Positions 33,347-41,790 of a stretch of DNA of 64,000 nucleotides are shown one piece after another. The notes below the pieces were generated by a model. That model saw only the letters and a list, made by a program, of their open reading frames with translations, did not search any database and was not told where the DNA came from. This DNA is from Streptomyces sp. DH-12 (GTDB taxonomy: Bacteria; Actinomycetota; Actinomycetes; Streptomycetales; Streptomycetaceae), in contig NZ_PPFB01000001.1 of assembly GCF_002899455.1 (NCBI RefSeq), positions 3,378,501 to 3,442,500 on the forward strand, read 5' to 3'. Both the position numbers and the translations under genes were made by a program. Every line of letters starts with the position of its first letter. Position 1 is the first letter of the stretch.

Positions 33347-33516
33347 CGGGACGGCGCTCGGGGAAAGCCCGGTGAATTCTCACTGAACGGCTCCCGAACC
33401 CGTACGGGGATCCCCCTCGGAACCGTACGGGAGCGCCCTCGGGGCGGTACGGGATCACCCCGGGCCTGCCCGAATGCGGGGAGAATTCGCCGCCCTGCGC
33501 GCCCCCGCACGCCCTC

Positions 33517-34083
33517 TCAGACGTGCTGCATGATCAGCAAGAATTTCGTGCCGGGCTCCAGCGCCTCGTAGCGGTGCGGCACGTCCCCGCGATACGCCAT
33601 GTAGTCCCCGGCGCCGAGTTCCACCTGCTCGCCCTCGGGACCCGCCGTCACCCGTCCGGCGCTCACCACGATGTGCTCCACCGTCCCCGGAATGTGCGGG
33701 TCGGAGGCCCGGACCGTCCCCGGCTCCAGATCCACCGCGTAGAGGTCGCGCCGCGCGCCGGGAGGACTCGCCGACAACAGGGTGGCGACATAGCTGGACC
33801 GGTCCGAGCGCACGGTCGGCCCCTCTCCCGCCCTGATCACCTGCACGGCGGGCGCCGGGGGCTCCACCAGCGCGCTGAACGGCACGCCCAGCGCGACCGC
33901 CAGCGCCCACAGCGTCTCCATGCTCGGATTGCCGGCGGCCGACTCCAGCTGGGACAGCGTGGACTTGGCGATCCCGGCACGTTTGGCCAGCTCGGAGAGG
34001 GAGAGGCCGGCGCGGGTGCGTTCGCGGCGCAGGGCTGCGGCGATCCAGTCGAGGGGCAGGCGGGACGGCGTGCCGTCGGTCAT
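33517..34083 (-). CDS. XRE-cupin transcriptional regulator
   Basis: A 188-aa regulator. Residues about 8-62 are an XRE helix-turn-helix (LRRERTRAGLSLSELAKRAGIAKSTLSQLESAAGNPSMETLWALA). The C-terminal half is a cupin (GTVEHIVVSAGRVTAGPEGEQVELGAGDYMAYRGDVPHRYEAL), the ligand-sensing part. ATG 34083 has GGAG 8 nt upstream. It is divergent from azlCD with 68 nt between the starts, so it most likely controls that exporter and itself. XRE-cupin proteins beside AzlC-type genes are a common arrangement. The effector, possibly an amino acid, is not evident. Confidence 0.88.
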   Translation of the reverse strand: MTDGTPSRLPLDWIAAALRRERTRAGLSLSELAKRAGIAKSTLSQLESAAGNPSMETLWALAVALGVPFSALVEPPAPAVQVIRAGEGPTVRSDRSSYVATLLSASPPGARRDLYAVDLEPGTVRASDPHIPGTVEHIVVSAGRVTAGPEGEQVELGAGDYMAYRGDVPHRYEALEPGTKFLLIMQHV

Positions 34084-34151
34084 GTCGTTCGCTCCAGAAG
34101 ACTCTTTGTTCGGCTTGACGAACGCGGGGGCGTCTGTCCATTGTAGAAAAC

Positions 34152-34865
34152 ATGCGTTCGATAGAGCGAACACCCTCGTCCGGTCCCGGCCCGTCGGCCG
34201 TCGACGCCGGGCTGCTCAGGGACGTGTCCCTGGTGTGTCTCGCCGGAGGCGTCGTCGGCGTGTCGTTCGGGGCGATCGCGGTCGCCGGAGGGCTGCCCGT
34301 GTGGGTGCCGGTGGTGATGTCCCTGGTGGTGTACGCGGGCTCCGCCCAGTTCAGCGCGGTGGGTGTGCTGCTCGCGGGCGGCGGTCCGGTCGCGGCGGCG
34401 GTCACGGGGCTGCTGCTCAACACCCGCACGGCCGCGTTCAGCCTGGCGGTCGCCGAGCACATCGGGCGGACCCGGCTCGCCCGCCTGGTCGGGGCGCACC
34501 TGGTGACCGACGAGACCGTGGCCTTCACCCTCGCCCAGCGGGATCCGGCCCGCCGCCGGGCCGCCTTCTGGGTCTCGGGCGTCGGACTGTTCGCCGTGTG
34601 GAACGCCTGCGTGGCCGCGGGCGCCCTGGCCGGCGGCGCGCTGGGCGACACCGCCCGTTACGGCCTGGACGCGGCCTTCCCCGCCGCTCTGGTCGCCCTG
34701 GTCCTGCCCACCCTGCGTGAGGACGCCGGCGTCCGCCGGGCCGCCCTCGCCGGCGCCGTGCTCGCCCTGGCGCTCACCCCGGCCGTGCCGGCGGGCGTGC
34801 CCGTGCTCGCGGCGTCGGCGGGACTGCTGCTGCACGGGCACGGGCGGAAGGGGCGGCGGACGTGA
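34152..34865 (+). CDS. azlC: AzlC family branched-chain amino acid exporter subunit
   Basis: A 237-aa polytopic protein. GGVVGVSFGAIAVAGGLPVWVPVVMSLVVYAGSAQFSAVGVLLAGGG is the AzlC family hallmark, followed by LLLNTRTAAFSLAVAEHI and TDETVAFTLAQR. AzlC with AzlD exports branched-chain amino acids or analogues in Bacillus, where it gives azaleucine resistance. The ATG lies at 34152. It overlaps azlD by 4 nt, as in other azlCD operons, and is controlled by the divergent XRE-cupin gene (inferred). The short gap of 68 nt contains both promoters. Confidence 0.92.
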   Translation: MRSIERTPSSGPGPSAVDAGLLRDVSLVCLAGGVVGVSFGAIAVAGGLPVWVPVVMSLVVYAGSAQFSAVGVLLAGGGPVAAAVTGLLLNTRTAAFSLAVAEHIGRTRLARLVGAHLVTDETVAFTLAQRDPARRRAAFWVSGVGLFAVWNACVAAGALAGGALGDTARYGLDAAFPAALVALVLPTLREDAGVRRAALAGAVLALALTPAVPAGVPVLAASAGLLLHGHGRKGRRT

Positions 34866-35176
34866 GCGGGACAGCCGTGATGGTGCTCGTGCTGGCGGTG
34901 GGGACGTACGCCTTCCGGCTGGTGGGGCCCGTGCTGCACGGGCGGGTGGAGCTGCCGGACCGGGTGCGCGTGCTGCTGTCGGCCGGGGCGGTGGTGCTGC
35001 TGGTGGCGCTGCTGGCGACGGGGGCGCTGAGCGAGGGCGGGGAGTTCGCCGGGTGGGCGCGCCCGGCCGGGGTGGCCGTGGGCGGGGTGCTGGCGTGGCG
35101 CCGGGCGCCGTTCGCCGTGGTGGTGCTGGGCGCCGCGGCGGCGACGGCGGCGCTGCGGGCCGCCGGGGTGGCGTAG
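34862..35176 (+). CDS. azlD: AzlD family small transporter subunit
   Basis: A 104-aa protein with three to four membrane helices. VGTYAFRLVGPVLHGRVELPDRVRVLLSAGAVVLLVALLATGAL is the AzlD domain core. It is the small partner of AzlC in the branched-chain amino acid exporter. Its GTG overlaps the azlC stop (GTGA), so both are translated together. Length is normal for the family. Nothing suggests a further gene in the operon, since the next gene has its own -10 box. Confidence 0.9.
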   Translation: MSGTAVMVLVLAVGTYAFRLVGPVLHGRVELPDRVRVLLSAGAVVLLVALLATGALSEGGEFAGWARPAGVAVGGVLAWRRAPFAVVVLGAAAATAALRAAGVA

Positions 35177-35213
35177 GGGACGCGGCACCCGACGGGTTGT
35201 CAGTGGCCCCCGG

Positions 35214-35219
35214 TAGCGT
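35214..35219 (+). promoter_or_regulatory. -10 box of a probably leaderless methyltransferase mRNA
   Basis: TAGCGT ends 7 nt before the ATG, which puts the transcription start at or next to the A of the start codon. There is no ribosome-binding site, in line with leaderless translation, common in Streptomyces. Confidence 0.5.
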
Positions 35220-35226
35220 CCCGCCC

Positions 35227-35910
35227 ATGACCACGAGCCGACCCGCGCACGCCGAGCAGCCGGAGCACGTCCGCGCCACCCGCGCCTTCTACGACGCGAT
35301 CGCCGAGGACTACGCCGAGGCGTTCCGGGACCATCCCGCCGCCGCGCCGCTGGACCGGGCCGTGCTGACCGGTTTCGCCGAACTGGTCGGCGGGGGCGCG
35401 CCGGTGGCCGACGTGGGCTGCGGCCCGGGCCGGGTGACCGGGTTCCTCGCCTCGCTCGGCCTGGACGTCCACGGCGTCGACCTGTCGGAGTCGATGCTGG
35501 CCATCGCCCGCCGGGAGAACCCCGGACTGCGCTTCGCGCAGGGCTCGATGCTCGCCCTGGACCACCCCGACGGCTCCCTCGCCGGGCTCGTGTCCTGGTA
35601 CTCCACCATCCACACGCCGCCGGAGGACCTGCCCGCCGTGTACGCCGAGTTCCGCCGGGTGCTGGCGCCCGGGGGCCATCTGCTGGTGGCGTTCCAGATG
35701 GGCGACGAGCCGCGCCGGCACGTGCGCCCCTGGGGTCACCCGGTCGCCCTCGACTTCCGGCGGATGCGGCCGGAGCGGATCGCGGGGCTGCTGGAGGCGG
35801 CCGGGTTCGCCCTGGTGCAGCGCACCGTCCGGGAGGCCGACACCCGGCGGGGCGAGCCCACCCCGCAGGCCTTCCTGATGGCCCGCGTGCCCGGCGAGGA
35901 CCCCGCCTGA
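35227..35910 (+). CDS. SAM-dependent class I methyltransferase
   Basis: A 227-aa methyltransferase. Motif I is VADVGCGPGRVTGFLASLG (near residue 60), the acidic motif II is HGVDLSESMLAIARREN, and the LVSWYSTIHTPPEDLPAVYAEFRRVLAPGGHLLVAFQ segment covers motifs post-II and III. The N-terminal TRAFYDAIAEDYAEAF is the usual cap of this small-molecule group. The substrate is unknown. The start codon directly follows a -10 box. It is a free-standing gene convergent with the acyl-CoA synthetase gene, 22 nt apart. Confidence 0.85.
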   Translation: MTTSRPAHAEQPEHVRATRAFYDAIAEDYAEAFRDHPAAAPLDRAVLTGFAELVGGGAPVADVGCGPGRVTGFLASLGLDVHGVDLSESMLAIARRENPGLRFAQGSMLALDHPDGSLAGLVSWYSTIHTPPEDLPAVYAEFRRVLAPGGHLLVAFQMGDEPRRHVRPWGHPVALDFRRMRPERIAGLLEAAGFALVQRTVREADTRRGEPTPQAFLMARVPGEDPA

Positions 35911-35932
35911 CGTCCGGCTGCCCACCAGCGGT

Positions 35933-37858
35933 TCACTGCCCCCCGTACAGCGCCTCCACGTCGTCCGCGAAGTCCCGCAGGACCGCCTCGCGGCGCAGCT
36001 TCATCGACGGCGTCAGATGGCCGGACTCCTCGGTGAGGTCGACCGGGAGGACGGCGAAGCGGCGGATGGACTCCGGGCGGGACAGCATCTTGTTGGCCTC
36101 GTCGACGGCGCGCTGGAGGACCGCCCGCAGTTCCTCGTCGTCGACGAGGAGTTCCGCGGGGACGGGGTGCTTGCCGTTCATCCGGCGCCAGTGGGCGACG
36201 CCGTCGGGGTCGAGGGTGATCAGGGCGGTCACGTAGGGGCGGTGGTCGCCGAGGATCATCACCTGGGAGATCAGCGGGTGGGAGCGGAGCCAGTTCTCCA
36301 GCGGGGCCGGGGCGACGCTCTTGCCGCCCGCGGTGATGATCAGTTCCTTCTTGCGGCCGGTGATGGTCAGATAGCCCTCGTCGTCCAGCTCGCCGAGGTC
36401 GCCGGTGGCGAACCAGCCGTCCCGGGTGGCGGGCACGACCCCGCCCGCCTGCGGGCTCCAGTAGCCGCGCAGCACGTGCTCGCCCGCGACCAGGACCTCG
36501 CCGTCCGCCGCGATGCGGATCCTCGTGCCGGGCAGCGGCCAGCCGACGGTGCCCAGGCGGGGCTTCAGCGGGGGCGTCACGGTCGAGGCGCCGGTGGTCT
36601 CGGTGAGGCCGTAGCCCTCGAAGATCTCGATGCCGGCCCCGGCGTAGAAGGCGGCCAGGCGGCGGCCCAGCGGGGAGCCGCCGCAGATGGCGTAGCGGAC
36701 CCTGCCGCCCATGGCGTTGCGGATCCTCCGGTAGACCAGCGGGTCGTAGAAGGCGCGGGCCGTCCGGAGGGAGCGGGAGGGGCCGTCGCCGGCGCCGGTC
36801 CGCCGGGCCTCCAGGGCCTCGCCGTAGCGGCGGGCCACCGTGGCCGCGCGGTCGAAGGCGGACTGCCGGCCGCCCGCCTCGGCCTTGGCGCGGGCGGTGT
36901 TGAAGACCTTCTCCAGCATGTACGGGATGGTGAGCAGGCAGGTGGGGCGGAAGCTCGCCAGGTCCGGCAGCAGGTCCTCGGCGGCCAGGCTGGGCGCGTG
37001 CCCGAGCCGCACCCGGGCGCGCACGCAGGCCACGGCGACCATGCGGCCGAAGACGTGGGACAGGGGGAGGAAGAGCAGGACGGACGCCTCGTCGTCCGTG
37101 CGGTCCCGGAAGACGGGGTAGAGCAGCTCGACGGCGTTGTCCACCTCGGCGAGGAAGTTGCCGTGGGTGAGGGCGCAGCCCTTGGGGCGGCCGGTGGTGC
37201 CGGAGGTGTGGACGAGGGTGGCGAGGGTGTCGGGGCCGAGCATGCCCCGGCGCACCTCGATCTCGTGGTCGGGTATGCGGGCTCCGGCGTCCGCGAGGGC
37301 GTCGACGTGGCCCTTCTCCATGACCCACACGTGCCGCAGGTCGGGCAGGTGCGGCAGTTCCGGGCCGAGGGCGGCGGCCTGGGCGGCGGTCTCGGTGATC
37401 ACGGCGACGGCGCCGGAGTCCTGGAGGATCCAGCGCGTCTGGTAGGCGGACGAGGTGGGGTAGACGGGGACGGTGACCAGGCCGGCGGCCCAGGCGGCGA
37501 AGTCGAGGAGGGTCCACTCGTAGACCGTGCGGGCCATGACGGCGATCCGGTCGCCGGGCGCCAGCCCTTCGGTGACGAGTCCCTTGGCGGCGGCGAGGAC
37601 CTCGGCGGCGAACCGTTCCGCCGTGACGTCGTGCCAGGAGCCGTCCGCGGTCTTCCGGCTGAGCACGACGTCCCCGGGCGCGGTGCTCGCGTTCTCGAAC
37701 GGCAGGTCGGCGAGGGAGCCGTGCCGCACCGGCCGCGCGAACGGCGGCACGGAGGCCTCCCGGACGATCCCGTCCAGCTGGCGGATGGCCGGCGGGACGA
37801 GGACGGGCGCCCCGTGGACGTCGGCGTCGAGAGCGGTGGCGTGGTGCGGGGAGGACAC
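35933..37858 (-). CDS. Long-chain fatty acid-CoA ligase (AMP-binding enzyme)
   Basis: A 641-aa adenylate-forming enzyme. LVHTSGTTGRPKGCALTHGN (from about residue 215) is the AMP-binding P-loop, FEGYGLTETTGASTV motif A5, GWFATGDLGELDDEGYLTITGRKKELIITAGGKSVAP the hinge region. The C-terminal lid ends with LTEESGHLTPSMKLRREAV, typical of FadD15/FACL-type ligases, which activate long-chain fatty acids. GTG 37858 is chosen because CAGGAG stands 6 nt upstream; the longer reading to 37930 adds 24 residues with no family match. The neighbouring thiolase, reductase and hydratase genes suggest one lipid-metabolism cluster, though it is 241 nt from the thiolase gene. Confidence 0.9.
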   Translation of the reverse strand: MSSPHHATALDADVHGAPVLVPPAIRQLDGIVREASVPPFARPVRHGSLADLPFENASTAPGDVVLSRKTADGSWHDVTAERFAAEVLAAAKGLVTEGLAPGDRIAVMARTVYEWTLLDFAAWAAGLVTVPVYPTSSAYQTRWILQDSGAVAVITETAAQAAALGPELPHLPDLRHVWVMEKGHVDALADAGARIPDHEIEVRRGMLGPDTLATLVHTSGTTGRPKGCALTHGNFLAEVDNAVELLYPVFRDRTDDEASVLLFLPLSHVFGRMVAVACVRARVRLGHAPSLAAEDLLPDLASFRPTCLLTIPYMLEKVFNTARAKAEAGGRQSAFDRAATVARRYGEALEARRTGAGDGPSRSLRTARAFYDPLVYRRIRNAMGGRVRYAICGGSPLGRRLAAFYAGAGIEIFEGYGLTETTGASTVTPPLKPRLGTVGWPLPGTRIRIAADGEVLVAGEHVLRGYWSPQAGGVVPATRDGWFATGDLGELDDEGYLTITGRKKELIITAGGKSVAPAPLENWLRSHPLISQVMILGDHRPYVTALITLDPDGVAHWRRMNGKHPVPAELLVDDEELRAVLQRAVDEANKMLSRPESIRRFAVLPVDLTEESGHLTPSMKLRREAVLRDFADDVEALYGGQ

Positions 37859-38099
37859 GGGCGGCTCCTGGGGCGTGCAGGCGAACTGCGGGGGCTCCGG
37901 CGTACGTGCCGCGCACGCCGGGGCGCTCACCGGCGGCGTCCGCGGCTCGGGACGCCGCCGGCCGGTGCGGGGATCGTACGGCTCCGGCGTGAGGGGTTCG
38001 TGCCGGTTCGGGGGTGGACCGGGACCGAGCGTGTGCAGTGTCGGCGGTTACGCGAGGGTCACCCGGGTACGCCCCCGTCCGGGGCCGGGACGCCCCCGC

Positions 38100-39386
38100 T
38101 CAGGGCCGTTCCAGGACGGCCGTGACACCCTGCCCGCCGGCCGCGCAGATCGAGATCAGCCCGCGGCCGGGGGCGTCCCGCTCGGCGAGGAGCTTGGCGA
38201 GGGTGGCCACGATGCGGGCGCCGGTGGCGGCGAAGGGGTGGCCGGTGGCGAGCGAGGAACCGGCCACGTTCAGCCGGGACCGGTCGACGGGCGGCAGGCC
38301 GCGCTTCTCCCAGGCGGCCAGGGTGGCCAGCACCTGGGAGGCGAACGCCTCGTGCACCTCGATCAGGTCGAAGTCCCCGAGGTCCAGCCCGGCCCGCTCC
38401 AGCATGCGCGGGACGGCATGGGCGGGCGCCATCAGCAGGCCGTCCTCGCCGTCGGCGACGTCGCCGTGCACGAAGTCGACGGCGGCGGTCTCGTACGCGG
38501 TGAGGTGGGCCAGCGGCTCCAGACCGCGCTCCTCGGCCCACTCCTCGCTCGCCAGCAGGACGACGGCGGCGCCGTCGGTGAGCGGGGTCGAGTTGCCCGC
38601 CGTCATGGTGGGTTCGGGCCCGTCCAGGCCGAACACCGGCTTGAGCGTGGCGAGTTTCTCCACCGTGGAGCCGGGGCGCAGGTTCTGGTCGCGGGCCAGG
38701 CCGCGGAAGGGCACCACCAGGTCCTGGAAGAAGCCGCGTTCGTACGCGGCGGCGAGCCGCTGGTGGCTGGTCGCGGCCAGTTCGTCCTGGGCCTCGCGGG
38801 TGATGCCCCAGGCGCGGGCGGTGACAGCCGCGTGCTCGCCCATGGACAGCCCGGTGCGCGGTTCGGCGTTGCGCGGGATGTCGGGGACGAGGTGGCCGGG
38901 GCGCACCTTGGCGAGCGCCTTGAGGCGGGCGCCGAGCGACGTCGCGCGGCGCGCCTCCAACAGCACCTTGCGCAGGGCGTCGTTGACGCCGAGGGGCGCG
39001 TCGCTCGCGGTGTCGGAACCGCCGGCGACCGCGGCCTCGGTCTGGCCGAGGGCGATCTTGTTGGCGGCGGCGACGACCGCCTGGAGTCCGGTGCCGCAGG
39101 CCTGCTGGATGTCGTAGGCGGGGGTGCGGGGGTCGAGGCGGGAGCCGAGGACGGTCTCGCGGGCGAGGTTGAAGTCGCGGCTGTGCTTGAGGACCGCGCC
39201 GGCGACGAACTCGCCCACCGCGCCCGGATCTTCGAGCCCGTACCGCTCGACGAGGCCGTCCAGGGCGGCGGTGAGCATCTCCTGGTTGGAGGCGGTGGCG
39301 TAGGGCCCGTCGGAGCGGGCGAACGGGACGCGGCTGCCGCCGATGACCGCGACACGCCGGGCCGCTGCCGGTTTCAAGGTGCTCAT
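38100..39386 (-). CDS. Acetyl-CoA C-acyltransferase (thiolase, FadA2/FadI-like)
   Basis: A 428-aa thiolase. The nucleophilic cysteine is C97 in IQQACGTGLQ; EVHEAFASQ, ATGHPFAATGAR and the second catalytic cysteine in SICAAGGQGVTAVL complete the active site. It cleaves or forms 3-ketoacyl-CoA. ATG 39386 has GGAGGAG upstream; 39404 is an unlikely longer start. It is divergent from a high-molecular-weight FabG gene; the same pairing, fadA2 facing fabG4 with a MaoC hydratase behind, exists in Mycobacterium tuberculosis (Rv0241c-Rv0243, from memory). Two palindromes in the shared promoter suggest joint control by the TetR gene at 41770. Confidence 0.92.
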   Translation of the reverse strand: MSTLKPAAARRVAVIGGSRVPFARSDGPYATASNQEMLTAALDGLVERYGLEDPGAVGEFVAGAVLKHSRDFNLARETVLGSRLDPRTPAYDIQQACGTGLQAVVAAANKIALGQTEAAVAGGSDTASDAPLGVNDALRKVLLEARRATSLGARLKALAKVRPGHLVPDIPRNAEPRTGLSMGEHAAVTARAWGITREAQDELAATSHQRLAAAYERGFFQDLVVPFRGLARDQNLRPGSTVEKLATLKPVFGLDGPEPTMTAGNSTPLTDGAAVVLLASEEWAEERGLEPLAHLTAYETAAVDFVHGDVADGEDGLLMAPAHAVPRMLERAGLDLGDFDLIEVHEAFASQVLATLAAWEKRGLPPVDRSRLNVAGSSLATGHPFAATGARIVATLAKLLAERDAPGRGLISICAAGGQGVTAVLERP

Positions 39387-39415
39387 CTCGACCTGCTCCT
39401 CCACCGTGACATAGG

Positions 39416-39446
39416 CTTACCTCCAGTAACCTTACTCCAGAGTAAG
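39416..39446. promoter_or_regulatory. Two adjacent palindromes, likely TetR operator
   Basis: CTTACCTCCAGTAAC (39416-39430, TTAC/GTAA arms) is followed directly by CTTACTCCAGAGTAAG (39431-39446, a perfect palindrome with a 2-bp centre). Both read TTACxxxxAGTAA in core. They sit between the divergent thiolase and reductase starts, where a repressor would block both promoters. The TetR gene 2.3 kb away is the obvious candidate. Confidence 0.7.
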
Positions 39447-39486
39447 CACCGAGTGAGCCCCTCGTCCGCACACCTGGGAGTCCCCG

Positions 39487-40791
39487 ATGGCCGACCGCTA
39501 CCTGAGCTTCACCGGCACCGCGCCGGGCCGCTTCCTCACGCGCCGCCTGGGGCTGCCCCGGCCCGCCCCGCTGCGCCGCTGGTCACCGGAGCGCCCGGCA
39601 CTGGACGGCGGGCTGCTCCACCTCACCGCGGGCGCCTCCCGCCTCGACCTCGCCCCCGTCCTCGCCCGCACCGGACCCGGCCCGGACGACGCCGGCCGGC
39701 CCGCCGCGGTCGTCCTGGACGCCACCGGGGTACGCACCGTCGAGGACCTCGACGGGGTGCACGCCGCCCTGCACCCCGTCGTCCGGTCCGTCGCCGAGAG
39801 CGGCCGGATCGTCGTGCTCGGTGCCCCCCTCGACGCCGCCGACCACCACCAGGCCGCCGCCCAGCAGGCGCTGGAGGGGTTCACCCGCTCCCTCGGCAAA
39901 GAGATCGGCGGCGGCAGGACCGTCAACCTCGTCCGCCTCACCGACGCCCACGCCGCCGAGTCCACCCTGCGCTTCCTGCTCTCCCCCAAGTCCGCCTACG
40001 TCAGCGGCCAGGTCATCGCCGTCGGCGACCGGGAGAGCCCCGCCCCCGAGGACGCCGACCGCCCCCTGGCCGGCCGCACCGCCCTGGTCACCGGCGCCGC
40101 GCGGGGCATCGGCGAGGCCGTCGCCGGGACCCTGGCCCGGGACGGCGCCGAGGTGGTCGTCCTCGACGTCCCGCAGGCCGAGCAGGACGCCCGCCGGGTC
40201 GCCGAACGCATCGGCGGCAGCGTGCTGCTGCTCGACATGACCGCCGCCGACGCGGGCGCCCGCATCGCCGGGGCGCTCCCCGGCGGGCTGGACGTGCTCG
40301 TCCACAACGCGGGCGTCACCCGCGACCGCCGCCTGGTCAACATGCCGAAGGACCGCTGGAGTTCCGTGCTGGAGGTGAACCTGGCGAGCGTGCTGCGCAC
40401 CACCGACGCGCTGCTGGGGGCCGGGGCGCTGCGCCGCGACGGCCGGATCGTCGCCACCGCCTCCATCGCGGGCATCGCCGGGAACGCCGGCCAGACCAAC
40501 TACGGCGCGAGCAAGGCGGGCGTCACCGGCTTCGTCCGCGCCCTGGCGCCCCGGGCGCTCGCCGAGCACGGGGTGACGGTGAACGCGGTCGCGCCCGGCT
40601 TCATCGAGACGAAGATGACGGCCGCCGTCCCCCTCTTCATCCGGGAGGCCGGACGCCGGATGAACTCCCTCGCCCAGGGCGGCCTGCCCGTCGACGTCGC
40701 CGAGACCACCGCCTGGTTCGCCCACCCCGGCTCGGGCGCGGTCAACGGCCAGGTCGTGCGCGTCTGCGGCCAGAGCCTGCTGGGGGCGTGA
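39487..40791 (+). CDS. High-molecular-weight 3-oxoacyl-ACP/CoA reductase (FabG4 type)
   Basis: A 434-aa protein, longer than ordinary FabG (about 245 aa), with two tandem Rossmann parts. The N-terminal half (1-190) resembles a flavodoxin-like degenerate domain; the C-terminal half is a complete short-chain dehydrogenase: TGAARGIG at 202-209, LVHNAG, and the catalytic S326, Y339 and K343 (YGASK). This matches mycobacterial FabG4, an NADH-dependent 3-ketoacyl-CoA reductase. With the thiolase and the MaoC hydratase it could run either beta-oxidation or chain extension. It begins at ATG 39487 and its stop overlaps the hydratase start by 4 nt. Expression probably depends on the tandem operator upstream. 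Confidence 0.9.
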   Translation: MADRYLSFTGTAPGRFLTRRLGLPRPAPLRRWSPERPALDGGLLHLTAGASRLDLAPVLARTGPGPDDAGRPAAVVLDATGVRTVEDLDGVHAALHPVVRSVAESGRIVVLGAPLDAADHHQAAAQQALEGFTRSLGKEIGGGRTVNLVRLTDAHAAESTLRFLLSPKSAYVSGQVIAVGDRESPAPEDADRPLAGRTALVTGAARGIGEAVAGTLARDGAEVVVLDVPQAEQDARRVAERIGGSVLLLDMTAADAGARIAGALPGGLDVLVHNAGVTRDRRLVNMPKDRWSSVLEVNLASVLRTTDALLGAGALRRDGRIVATASIAGIAGNAGQTNYGASKAGVTGFVRALAPRALAEHGVTVNAVAPGFIETKMTAAVPLFIREAGRRMNSLAQGGLPVDVAETTAWFAHPGSGAVNGQVVRVCGQSLLGA

Positions 40792-41660
40792 CCGCCGTGA
40801 CAGCGACCCCGCCGGAGCAGGCCGAGGCCGTGCTCTCCCGCACCCCGTCCCTCCCCCCGCTGCTCGCCCGCGGCGCGGTCCTGTCGCCCTTCCGGCGCCC
40901 GGACCCCGCCGCCGCGCACCCCCGCACCCGGCTGGTCCTTCCGGGCCTGCGCCCCGACCCCGCCAGGCTCGCCGCGTACGCGCGGGTGTGCGGCTTCCCG
41001 GCCACCGCGGACACCCTGCCGGTGACGTATCCCCACGTGCTGGGCTTCCCGCTGGCGATGCGGCTGATGAGCGCGCGGGACTTCCCCCTCCCGCTGCTCG
41101 GCCTCGTGCACACGTCGATCGGCATCACCCGGCACCGCGCGACCCCGTCCACCGCCTGCTACGACCTCACCGTGCACGTCGACGGGCTGGCCCCGCACCG
41201 GCGCGGCACCGAGGCCGCCGTGGTCACGGAACTGCGCGCCGACGGCGGCCTCGTGTGGGAGTCGCGCAGCACCTACCTCGCCCGGCACCGCACCGCCGCC
41301 GCGCCCCCGGAGGAGCCGGCGCGGACGGAGGAGCCCGAGCTGCCCGCCGTCGAGGAGTGGCGGCTCCCCGGCGACCTGGGCCGCCGCTACGGCGCCGCGT
41401 CCGGCGACCGCAACCCGATCCACCTGCATCCGCTCACCGCACGCCTCTTCGGCTTCCCCCGCGCCATCGCGCACGGCATGTGGACCGTCGCCCGCTGCCT
41501 CGCCGCCCACGGCACCCCGGACGCGGCCGAGGTACGGGCCGGCTTCCGGGCGCCGGTGCTGCTGCCCGGCACGGTGACGTACGCGGCGCACGGCGGGCGG
41601 TTCGCCCTGCGCGGGGGCCGCGGCAGGGTTCACCTCACCGGTGAGGTACGCCCGCTCTGA
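40788..41660 (+). CDS. MaoC-family (R)-specific enoyl-CoA hydratase
   Basis: A 290-aa double hot-dog protein. The C-terminal hot-dog has the hydratase-2 motif: RRYGAASGDRNPIHLHPLTARLFGFPRAIAHGMW, with catalytic D and H in GDRNPIH. The N-terminal half is a second, inactive-looking hot-dog ending near residue 160. This layout is that of mycobacterial HtdX/Rv0241c, located beside fabG4 there too. The GTG start overlaps the fabG stop, so they are coupled. The last 18 codons are the first copy of a 70-bp tandem repeat that continues past the stop, so the present C-terminus may have been shaped by that duplication. Confidence 0.9.
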   Translation: MTAVTATPPEQAEAVLSRTPSLPPLLARGAVLSPFRRPDPAAAHPRTRLVLPGLRPDPARLAAYARVCGFPATADTLPVTYPHVLGFPLAMRLMSARDFPLPLLGLVHTSIGITRHRATPSTACYDLTVHVDGLAPHRRGTEAAVVTELRADGGLVWESRSTYLARHRTAAAPPEEPARTEEPELPAVEEWRLPGDLGRRYGAASGDRNPIHLHPLTARLFGFPRAIAHGMWTVARCLAAHGTPDAAEVRAGFRAPVLLPGTVTYAAHGGRFALRGGRGRVHLTGEVRPL

Positions 41661-41790
41661 CGCCGTCCGCGGCCCCTTGCGCGGGGGCCGCGGACGGATC
41701 CGCCTCGCCGGTCGGGTCCGCCCGCGCTGACGCCGGCCGCGTCATCCTGCGCGGGGGAAGGACGGCCACTCACCTCACCGGCGGGGCGAC
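41607..41790. repeat. Three-unit tandem repeat of 70 bp
   Basis: Units begin at 41607, 41677 and 41747 with CTGCGCGGGGG or TTGCGCGGGGG. Unit 1 encodes the end of the MaoC protein (LRGGRGRVHLTGEVRPL, stop). Unit 2, read in the same frame after the stop, gives LRGGRGRIRLAGRVRPR and its own stop at the equivalent place. Unit 3 is partial and contains the end of the convergent TetR gene. Exact 70-bp spacing shows duplication of the gene end. Confidence 0.75.
41663..41697. terminator. Strong hairpin formed at the repeat junction
   Basis: CCGTCCGCGGCCCC (41663-41676) and GGGGCCGCGGACGG (41684-41697) form a perfect 14-bp stem with a 7-nt loop, 3 nt after the MaoC stop. It probably ends the fabG-maoC transcript and, from the other side, the TetR transcript. 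Confidence 0.75.
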
